Of a DNA stretch of 11,155 bases, positions 5,821 to 11,155 are shown in pieces. The stretch is taken from positions 1 through 11,155 of the forward strand of contig QNZT01000098.1 of the NCBI GenBank assembly GCA_003978455.1, read 5' to 3'. Within the stretch, counting starts at the first letter, position 1. Each line of letters opens with the position of its first letter. The position numbers and the translations under genes were made by a program. Origin of the DNA: Sulfurospirillum sp. GTDB taxonomy: Bacteria > Campylobacterota > Campylobacteria > Campylobacterales > QNZT01. The notes under the pieces are model-generated. The model had not been told where the DNA came from. It was given only the letters and a program-made list of their open reading frames with translations, and ran no database searches.

Positions 5821-7593
5821 TTTTCCGCCAAACTGGGCAACCAGGACTGGGAAGTCAAAATCAAAGATGCGATCAAAGCAAACAAAAAAGTACGCTCCGA
5901 TGCACTGACAACCTTTAACAACATGAAAGCCTCCAATGCCAGTGTCAAAATCACACCGCTGGGCGGTCTGGGTGAGATCGGCGGTAACTTCATGATCATG
6001 GAGACAAACACTTCGGCGATCATCATCGATATCGGGATGAGTTTTCCAAGCGAAGATATGCACGGTGTCGATATCCTCGTACCGGACTTCAGCTATATCC
6101 GAAAGATCAAGGATAAAATAGACGGAATCATCATCACCCACGGACATGAAGATCATATCGGTGCGGTACCCTACTTTTTCAAGCAGTTCAAGTTCCCTAT
6201 CTACGGAACACCGCTGCCGCTGGGTATGATCTCGAACAAATTCGACGAACACGGACTTAAAAAAGACAAGAGTTACTTCAGACCGGTAGAGAAGAGAAAA
6301 GTCTATAAAATCGGTGATTTTGAAATCGAATGGATGCATATCACCCACTCGATCATCGATGCCTCTTCACTGGCGATCACCACCGATGCAGGAACCATCA
6401 TCCACACAGGTGACTTCAAGATAGACCATACACCTATCGACGGGTATCCGACAGATCTGCACAGATTTGCACACTACGGCGAAAAGGGTGTATTGCTGCT
6501 GCTGAGCGACTCCACCAACTCTTACCGTGCAGGCATCACCAAAAGCGAAAGTACCGTCGGACCGACATTTGACAAGATCTTTTCACAGGCGAAAGGGCGT
6601 GTTATCATGTCCACATTCTCCTCCAATATCCACAGGGTCTATCAGGCGATACAGCACGGTATCAAATACAACCGGAAAGTGTGTGTCATCGGACGTTCGA
6701 TGGAACGCAACCTCGACATCGCCATGGAACTGGGATACATCAACCTCGACCGCCGTATCTTTATCGATCCTCATGAAGTCAACAAATACGCGGACAAAGA
6801 TGTACTGATCGTCACGACCGGAAGCCAGGGTGAGACGATGAGTGCACTTTTCAGGATGGCGACAGATGAGCACAGACATATCAAAATCAAGCCGACCGAT
6901 CAGATCATCATCTCCGCCAAAGCGATTCCGGGCAACGAAGCAAGCGTTTCACGTGTCCTCAACTACCTCATCAAAGCGGGTGCGAAAGTGGCGTATCAGG
7001 ACTTCAGTGAAATCCACGTCAGCGGACACGCCGCTATGGAGGAGCAGAAACTGATGCTGCGTCTGATCAAACCGAAGTTTTTCATGCCGGTACACGGTGA
7101 GTACAACCATATCCACAAACATGCACAGACAGGTATCGCCTGCGGTGTTAACCCCAGAAATATTTATCTCATGAGCGATGGAGATCAGATGGAAGTGAGC
7201 CAGAGAGGACTCAAAAAAGTAGGCACTGTCAAGGCGGGTAAAACCTACATCGACAACCAGATGAACAAACAGATCGAAGATGATGTGGTCATGGACAGAC
7301 AAAACCTCGCCGAAGCCGGTGTCGTCATGATTGTCGCACAGATCGACAAACAGACCAAAAAACTGATCAACAAACCGGTCGTGCGCACATACGGTATCGT
7401 TCCGGACAGACGGGACAAAGCCTTCTCCAAAGAGATCGAAGATATCCTCGACCAGTTTCTGATCAACGCAAAACCAGATCAACTCGAAGATGGAAGAGTC
7501 GTTGAAAATGCACTCAGACAGGTGGTGCGTAAACATATCTTCAGACAGATGAAAAAGTATCCGACCATCGTGCCGACTATCTTCATAATGTAA
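5602..7593 (+). CDS. rnj: Ribonuclease J with long Asn/Gln-rich N-terminal extension
   Basis: This 663-residue metallo-beta-lactamase/beta-CASP ribonuclease is expected to act in mRNA decay and rRNA processing as a 5'-3' exonuclease and possibly an endonuclease. The catalytic core starts near residue 115 (KITPLGGLGEIGGNF). It holds the zinc motif His180-Gly-His182-Glu-Asp184-His185, then His249, Asp271 in HTGDFKID, SDSTNS (302-307), TGSQGE (406-411), HVSGH (472-476) and the final metal-ligand region MPVHGE (His498). All metal ligands are present. Ahead of the core are about 110 extra residues. The first 62 are made mostly of Asn, Gln, Lys and Arg with no hydrophobic core, so they should be disordered and basic. 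RNase J of Helicobacter pylori also has a long N-terminal extension and works with a DEAD-box helicase. An AGGGAA ribosome binding site overlapping the rsmA stop precedes the ATG. Confidence 0.97.
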   Translation: MEENNNNQQNSSNNNSEQSKNPNQKKNNPNRRNNQNRNRNQNGGQKQQAQPGQGQKQGQGQNRPAKKRKGPPKFSAKLGNQDWEVKIKDAIKANKKVRSDALTTFNNMKASNASVKITPLGGLGEIGGNFMIMETNTSAIIIDIGMSFPSEDMHGVDILVPDFSYIRKIKDKIDGIIITHGHEDHIGAVPYFFKQFKFPIYGTPLPLGMISNKFDEHGLKKDKSYFRPVEKRKVYKIGDFEIEWMHITHSIIDASSLAITTDAGTIIHTGDFKIDHTPIDGYPTDLHRFAHYGEKGVLLLLSDSTNSYRAGITKSESTVGPTFDKIFSQAKGRVIMSTFSSNIHRVYQAIQHGIKYNRKVCVIGRSMERNLDIAMELGYINLDRRIFIDPHEVNKYADKDVLIVTTGSQGETMSALFRMATDEHRHIKIKPTDQIIISAKAIPGNEASVSRVLNYLIKAGAKVAYQDFSEIHVSGHAAMEEQKLMLRLIKPKFFMPVHGEYNHIHKHAQTGIACGVNPRNIYLMSDGDQMEVSQRGLKKVGTVKAGKTYIDNQMNKQIEDDVVMDRQNLAEAGVVMIVAQIDKQTKKLINKPVVRTYGIVPDRRDKAFSKEIEDILDQFLINAKPDQLEDGRVVENALRQVVRKHIFRQMKKYPTIVPTIFIM

Positions 7594-7599
7594 GTCTTC

Positions 7600-8559
7600 A
7601 TGAACTTTACCGATATCGCCAGAAAAGTGCTCGAAACAGAAGCCTCGGAGCTGCAAACAAGTGCTGCGGCTCTGGGTGACGAGATATCCCGGGCAGTCGA
7701 TCTCATCTCGAAGATCAAAGGCAAGCTGATCATCACCGGTGTAGGCAAAAGCGGTCTGGTCGGCTCCAAGATGGCAGCTACCTTCGCCAGCACCGGTACC
7801 AGCAGCTTTTTTCTCCACCCTACCGAAGCACTGCACGGCGATCTGGGCATGATCGGCAAAGAGGACGCGGTACTTGCCATCAGTTACAGCGGGGAGAGTG
7901 AAGAGCTGACCAGAATCCTCCCGCACATCAAACGTTTCGATATCCCACTTATCGCCATGGCACAATCAAAAGCCACAACACTGGGAAAATATGCCGACGT
8001 TTTCATCCCCATCAAAGTCACCCGGGAAGCATGCCCTCTCGGAGTGGCACCTACCTCTTCCACCACACTGACGATGGCACTCGGTGATGCACTCGCCGTC
8101 TGTATGATGGAAAAGCGGGGATTCAAAAAAGAGGATTTCGCCTCTTTTCATCCGGGGGGAAGTCTGGGGAAAATGCTCTTTGTCAAGATCAAAGATCTCA
8201 TGAGAGTGGAACATCTTCCCATTGTCACACCCGACACACCCCTCAAAGACACCATCGTCGTGATGAGTGAAGGGAGACTCGGAAATGTCCTGATCGCCGA
8301 AAACGGCAAACTCGCAGGCGTACTCAGCGACGGCGATCTTCGCCGGGCGCTCATGAAAACAGACTTTTCACTCGATGCCAAAGCAAAAGAGTACGCCACC
8401 AAAAACCCGAAATACATCACCGATGAAAATATGCTCGCCAGTGATGCACTCAAAATCATCGAACAGAACAAACTCCAGCACCTCGTCATCACCGACGAAG
8501 CCGGACACATCAAAGGGATCTTGCATATTCATGATCTCATAGAAGCAGGAATCAAATGA
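7600..8559 (+). CDS. kdsD: Arabinose-5-phosphate isomerase, KdsD/KpsF family
   Basis: This 319-residue enzyme interconverts D-ribulose 5-phosphate and D-arabinose 5-phosphate, the first step toward Kdo, the inner-core sugar of lipopolysaccharide. The SIS domain covers about residues 35-170 with GVGKSG (47-52), HPTEALHGDLG (73-83), SYSGES (95-100) and GVAPTSST (148-155), followed by FHPGGSLGK (183-191). Two CBS domains follow at about 203-262 and 268-319 (ending GILHIHDLIEAGIK). This is the full KdsD/KpsF/GutQ architecture at normal length. KdsD is preferred over GutQ because no sorbitol genes are present, and over capsule-specific KpsF because no capsule genes flank it. It starts 6 nt after the rnj stop without a clear ribosome binding site, so translation may depend on ribosomes coming from rnj. 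It overlaps the next gene by 4 nt (ATGA). Confidence 0.95.
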   Translation: MNFTDIARKVLETEASELQTSAAALGDEISRAVDLISKIKGKLIITGVGKSGLVGSKMAATFASTGTSSFFLHPTEALHGDLGMIGKEDAVLAISYSGESEELTRILPHIKRFDIPLIAMAQSKATTLGKYADVFIPIKVTREACPLGVAPTSSTTLTMALGDALAVCMMEKRGFKKEDFASFHPGGSLGKMLFVKIKDLMRVEHLPIVTPDTPLKDTIVVMSEGRLGNVLIAENGKLAGVLSDGDLRRALMKTDFSLDAKAKEYATKNPKYITDENMLASDALKIIEQNKLQHLVITDEAGHIKGILHIHDLIEAGIK

Positions 8560-9356
8560 AACAGCAAAACGAAGGTATCCGACTAAACAAATACCTCTCA
8601 CACAACACCAAATACTCCCGCCGTGAAGCGGACGAACTGATCAAAAACGGACATGTCAAGATCAAAGGCAAAGTAATCACCGACCTCTCGACCCACGTCC
8701 AAAAAGGAGACAAAGTCTACCTCAAAGGGCGTTTTGTCCACCCCAGAAACGAGTTTACCGTACTACTTTACAACAAACAGAAGGGCGAACTCGTCACCAA
8801 AAAAGATGACCGCGGCAGAAAGACGATCTACGACAACCTCTCCAAACGCTACCACCACTTCATCCCTATCGGACGTCTCGACTACGCCAGTGAAGGACTC
8901 GTGCTGCTCACAGACGACCCCAAAGTTGCCACCGCACTGATGACCAGCAAACTGGAGCGGGTCTACTACCTCAAGATCAAAGGCAGCGTCACCGAAGCGA
9001 TGGAAGAGGCGATGAAAAAAGGACTCCACGCAGATGTCGCCACCAAAGGGGCACATGCCAAAACCGAGATCGTCTCGATGGACTTCGCACCTTTTCTCTG
9101 GTACAAAATACAAAAAGAGAGCGGCGGCTATACCAAACTCAAGGTCGCGATCAGCGAAGGCAAAAACCGGGAACTGCGACGCTTTTTCGGCTACTTCGAC
9201 GCCGATGTGATGGATCTCAAGCGCGTGGAGTTCGGCGGTATCAGCCTCGATATCCCGCCGGGGAAGAGCCGCTTTCTGACCAAGTCGGAGTACCATTCAC
9301 TGCACACCTATCTTCAGGGGCTCAAACACGAAGGAAGCAAAAAAAACCGTGACTGA
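8556..9356 (+). CDS. rluB: RluB-like rRNA pseudouridine synthase (RsuA/RluB/E/F family)
   Basis: This 266-residue enzyme has an N-terminal S4 RNA-binding domain (about 7-60, IRLNKYLSHNTKYSRREADE) and a RsuA-type catalytic domain. The catalytic Asp109 is in GRLDYASEGLVLLTDD, and later motifs are GKNRELRRFF and the C-terminal LTKSEYHSLH. The segment LYNKQKGELVTKKDDRGRKT matches the RluB pattern better than RsuA, so the likely target is the 23S rRNA site near position 2605; the subfamily is less certain than the family. The start ATG shares 4 nt with the kdsD stop (ATGA), which suggests re-initiation of the same ribosomes. The end overlaps rarA by 8 nt. Base composition is clearly higher in GC than rsmA. 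An orthologue next to rsmA and rnj is known in other Campylobacterota, which supports a common RNA-maturation role. Confidence 0.92.
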   Translation: MKQQNEGIRLNKYLSHNTKYSRREADELIKNGHVKIKGKVITDLSTHVQKGDKVYLKGRFVHPRNEFTVLLYNKQKGELVTKKDDRGRKTIYDNLSKRYHHFIPIGRLDYASEGLVLLTDDPKVATALMTSKLERVYYLKIKGSVTEAMEEAMKKGLHADVATKGAHAKTEIVSMDFAPFLWYKIQKESGGYTKLKVAISEGKNRELRRFFGYFDADVMDLKRVEFGGISLDIPPGKSRFLTKSEYHSLHTYLQGLKHEGSKKNRD

Positions 9357-10533
9357 CTTCGCCAGACTCTTTCGCCCCAAAACGATCGATGAAGTGGTGG
9401 GGCAAAAGCACCTCGTCTCACCCGACAGCGCCTTTTACAAGCTGCTCAAATCGGGCAATATCCCCCACTCCTTCTTTTTCGGGCCGCCCGGCTGCGGTAA
9501 AACAACAATGGCAAAAATCATCGCCCGTACACTCGACGCACCCTTTTACGAACTCGACGCCACGAGTCTGAAAGTGGAACAGTTCCGCAAAATCTTCTCC
9601 CAGTACAAAGGCACCCTGGTCAAGCCCGTCATCTTCGTCGACGAAGTGCACCGCCTCAGCAAAACACAGCAGGAGGTACTGCTGATCCCGATGGAGGAAA
9701 ATATCGCCATCGTCATCGGTGCGTCAACAGAGAACCCCTACTTCACCCTGACATCGGGCATACGCTCCCGCTCGATGCTTTTTGAGTTCAAACCCCTCTC
9801 TCATGAAGATCTGGCAGAGCTGGTGGAACGGGTACAGCAAAAGATAGATTTTACCATCGACGAAGATGCGATGGCGTACCTGATCGGCTCCAGTGCAGGC
9901 GACAGCCGGGCACTCCTCAACCTGCTGGAGTTCGCGATCAAAGTCGACAAGCATATCACGCTCGACACCCTCAAATCGCTCCGCCCGACGATGCTCAAAG
10001 ATGGTGTCAGCAGCGACGATACCCACTACAACCTTGCCTCCGCCCTTATCAAAAGCATCCGCGGCAGCGACGTCGATGCCGCACTCTACTACCTCGCACG
10101 GCTGATCGATGGCGCGGAACCGCCGGAGTTCATCGCCAGACGCCTCGTCATCCTCGCCAGTGAAGATATCGGCAACGCCAACCCCAACGCCCTCAACCTC
10201 GCCGTCTCCACGATGCAGGCAGTCTCCAAGATCGGCTACCCCGAAAGCCGTATCATCCTCTCGCAGTGCGTCATCTACCTCGCCTCTTCACCCAAGTCCA
10301 ACGCCGCCTACACCGCCATCAACGACGCACTGAAGTATGTCCGGGAAAACCCTGCACTCCCCGTCCCGGACCACCTCAAGAGCCCCTCCCCCAAAGGTTA
10401 CCTCTACCCACACAACTTCGGCGGATGGGTCGCACAGAACTACCTCACCAAACCGCTGAAGTTTTACGAATCTAAAAAGATGGCGTTCGAAAAGACACTC
10501 GACGAGTGGCTGGGGAAGATCAAAAAGAGCTAA
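9349..10533 (+). CDS. rarA: Replication-associated recombination AAA+ ATPase RarA (MgsA)
   Basis: This 394-residue clamp-loader-like AAA+ ATPase acts at stalled or gapped replication forks. The N-terminus LFRPKTIDEVVGQKHLV is typical. Walker A is Gly45-Pro-Pro-Gly-Cys-Gly-Lys51-Thr52, Walker B is IFVDEVHR (95-102), sensor 1 lies in GASTENP (124-130), and the arginine-finger region is IRSRS (138-142). The C-terminal tetramer-forming domain includes ASEDIGNANP, LPVPDHLKSPSPKGYLYPHNFGG (cited by its core YLYPHNFGG) and KTLDEWL. Nothing is missing, although it is slightly shorter than the E. coli protein. The start is GTG at 9349, inside the end of rluB (8-nt overlap). An AAGGAAG site lies about 11-13 nt upstream, rather far, which with the GTG suggests modest translation. 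The gene has the highest GC of the window, with mostly C at third codon positions, and is followed by very AT-rich DNA. Confidence 0.97.
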   Translation: MTDFARLFRPKTIDEVVGQKHLVSPDSAFYKLLKSGNIPHSFFFGPPGCGKTTMAKIIARTLDAPFYELDATSLKVEQFRKIFSQYKGTLVKPVIFVDEVHRLSKTQQEVLLIPMEENIAIVIGASTENPYFTLTSGIRSRSMLFEFKPLSHEDLAELVERVQQKIDFTIDEDAMAYLIGSSAGDSRALLNLLEFAIKVDKHITLDTLKSLRPTMLKDGVSSDDTHYNLASALIKSIRGSDVDAALYYLARLIDGAEPPEFIARRLVILASEDIGNANPNALNLAVSTMQAVSKIGYPESRIILSQCVIYLASSPKSNAAYTAINDALKYVRENPALPVPDHLKSPSPKGYLYPHNFGGWVAQNYLTKPLKFYESKKMAFEKTLDEWLGKIKKS

Positions 10534-10619
10534 AATTCGGTACCACCTCCACAACGCGGACATCACCCTCTCTCTTGCTAAATTCAATGATAGACCCCTT
10601 TAGTCTATTGTTTGCCCCT
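10534..10619. other. Gap after rarA with a weak hairpin and a direct repeat
   Basis: The first 40 bases after the rarA stop are GC-rich and hold no gene. The stretch then contains an inverted repeat, ATAGAC at 10590-10595 and GTCTAT at 10603-10608 with a 7-nt loop. The octamer CCCCTTTA occurs at 10595-10602 and again 20 bases on at 10615-10622. The 6-bp stem has no proper T tract after it, so it is at best a weak terminator between the converging genes. On the minus strand one open frame crosses this stretch (reading KGANNRLKGSIIEFSKREG) and may be the 3' end of the decayed gene upstream of it. Confidence 0.35.
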
Positions 10620-10920
10620 TTAAGATACCAATTTCATCAAATATGCATTTGTCTTTCCCCACCCCACAGATGGTAAACTATAGACTCCTTCACTTAATTG
10701 TCCATTATATCTTTCATAAGCCATATGTCTTTCTACTGTATTAAATTGAATAGATTTTATTTCTTTAGATAAGTCACGATATATATCAAGTTAAAAACTT
10801 TCATTATTGTCATTTGCATCATATTTCCAATATGTCTTCACAGACAAAAGCTTCTCTATTGTATTTTTAATATCGTCATTTTTTGTAAATCAATATATTA
10901 TCTTTAAAGGTAAGACTTTC
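10620..10920 (-). pseudogene. Decayed gene of unknown function
   Basis: On the minus strand, frame 10889-10620 has only one stop (TAA at 10791-10793) before the final stop, and translates to protein-like sequence. Before the stop it reads NDDIKNTIEKLLSVKTYWKY and DANDNNESF. After it come LDIYRDLSKEIKSIQFNTVE, RHMAYERYNGQLSEGVYSLP and SVGWGKTNAYLMKLVS. The preceding piece, ESLTFKDNILIYKK (10920-10879), is in another frame and joins if one A is removed from the run of six A residues on the minus strand. A further frame shift at 10622 would add KGANNRLKGSIIEF. So at least one nonsense change and one or two frameshifts separate pieces that look like one protein of about 110 residues. There is no start codon at a sensible place. 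I do not recognise the family. The region is far richer in A+T than rarA, suggesting acquired DNA. Chance open frames in AT-rich DNA are the alternative. Confidence 0.5.
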
Positions 10921-10978
10921 TCAATTATGAAGATATACGATATTTAGGCAAAGACGGTGGTAATAAGAGAGTAAAAAT
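10921..10978. other. Short AT-rich spacer after the HAD gene
   Basis: This spacer lies between the stop of the minus-strand HAD gene and the decayed gene. No hairpin with a T tract, no promoter-like element and no convincing gene is visible in it. Confidence 0.4.
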
Positions 10979-11155
10979 TCAAGCCCTTAAAGTCGCAATC
11001 AACCTCTTTGGATAAAGAAGCAAAGAGAGGGCATCATCTATGCTTTTGCAAAGTAGATCAGAGCTTTGTAATGTCTGAAAGCAAAGTCCCTCATCCTCTA
11101 AGACTGCGATACCTAAACTAGCACTCTTTAGCATCAAAGCATCATTTCTACCATT
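10979..11155 (-). CDS. Partial HAD hydrolase, soluble P-type ATPase-like, C-terminus
   Basis: An open frame enters from the right edge on the minus strand and ends with TGA at 10979-10981, giving the last 58 residues. It begins NGRNDALMLKSASLGIAVLE and ends DDALSLLLYPKRLIATLRA. The first motif is the conserved Gly-Asn-Asp metal-binding loop of HAD hydrolases (GNGRNDALML type). The ending LLLxPKRLIATLR is typical of the small soluble proteins resembling the phosphorylation domain of P-type ATPases (COG4087), usually about 150 residues in all. So about 90-100 residues, including the nucleophile Asp, lie outside the window. A Cys pair (Cys25 and Cys36 of this fragment) occurs where the family often has a variable loop. 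The substrate of this family is not known. The gene converges on rarA. Confidence 0.85.
   Translation of the reverse strand, partial: NGRNDALMLKSASLGIAVLEDEGLCFQTLQSSDLLCKSIDDALSLLLYPKRLIATLRA

Noticed and set aside
5596..6348. A 250-codon minus-strand open frame with hydrophobic runs opposite the RNase J N-terminus
   Set aside because: The Val/Leu/Phe-rich stretch is the complement of the AAC/CAA/AAA codons of the Asn/Gln-rich extension, not a membrane protein.
6949..7965. A 338-codon open frame on the minus strand spanning the end of rnj and the start of kdsD
   Set aside because: It crosses the border of two genuine genes on the other strand, and its His/Asp/Phe-rich translation is the usual mirror of Asp/Ile/Lys-biased coding sequence.
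10288..10587. A 99-codon minus-strand frame with ATG at 10587 running into rarA
   Set aside because: Most of it is antisense to conserved rarA codons, and its sequence is not protein-like in order.
10914..11015. A 33-codon plus-strand frame reading YLGKDGGNKRVKIQALKV
   Set aside because: About a third of it is antisense to the conserved end of the HAD gene, it has no start codon or ribosome binding site, and there is no independent support that it is translated.

Overview
The window looks like chromosomal DNA from a member of the Campylobacterota (former Epsilonproteobacteria), probably a Sulfurovum- or Sulfurimonas-like bacterium. This is inferred from gene content, not a database match. 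The clues are an RNase J with a long Asn/Gln/Lys-rich N-terminal extension placed directly after rsmA (ksgA) and before a KpsF-type isomerase, the TATAAT-type promoters with little -35 signal, and the moderate GC content. No rRNA, tRNA, CRISPR array or intact mobile element was seen.

Layout. (1) Bases 1-3598, minus strand: a tightly packed operon for a Pqi-type MCE envelope transport system. In transcription order it holds two half-length PqiA membrane proteins that overlap by 23 nt, the three-MCE-domain protein PqiB, a PqiC-type lipoprotein, and the first 50 codons of a gene that runs off the left edge and may be formyltransferase-like. (2) Bases 3599-3732: a short divergent promoter region. 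(3) Bases 3733-4719, plus strand: two small exported sulfur/thiol proteins, a thioredoxin-fold protein with CPVC and an unusual Cys-containing tail, and a single-domain rhodanese. (4) Bases 4788-10533, plus strand: an apparent five-gene operon rsmA, rnj, kdsD/kpsF, rluB-like, rarA. Its genes are spaced 10 nt, 6 nt, -4 nt and -8 nt apart; rsmA starts with TTG and rarA with GTG. (5) Bases 10534-10978: a very AT-rich gap carrying what looks like a decayed gene on the minus strand. (6) Bases 10979-11155, minus strand: the last 58 codons of a soluble P-type-ATPase-like HAD hydrolase that runs off the right edge.

How the genes fit together. The pqi cluster should form an inner-membrane-anchored lipid conduit across the periplasm, with no dedicated ATPase encoded here. 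The thioredoxin-like and rhodanese proteins probably act in periplasmic thiol or sulfane-sulfur chemistry. The rsmA-rnj-rluB genes form a ribosome-maturation and RNA-decay group, joined by a lipopolysaccharide-precursor (Kdo) enzyme and a replication-fork maintenance ATPase. Most of the window is ordinary core genome. The parts most worth a second look are the split PqiA, the thioredoxin tail, the RNase J extension, the rsmA start region, and the decayed AT-rich segment after rarA.
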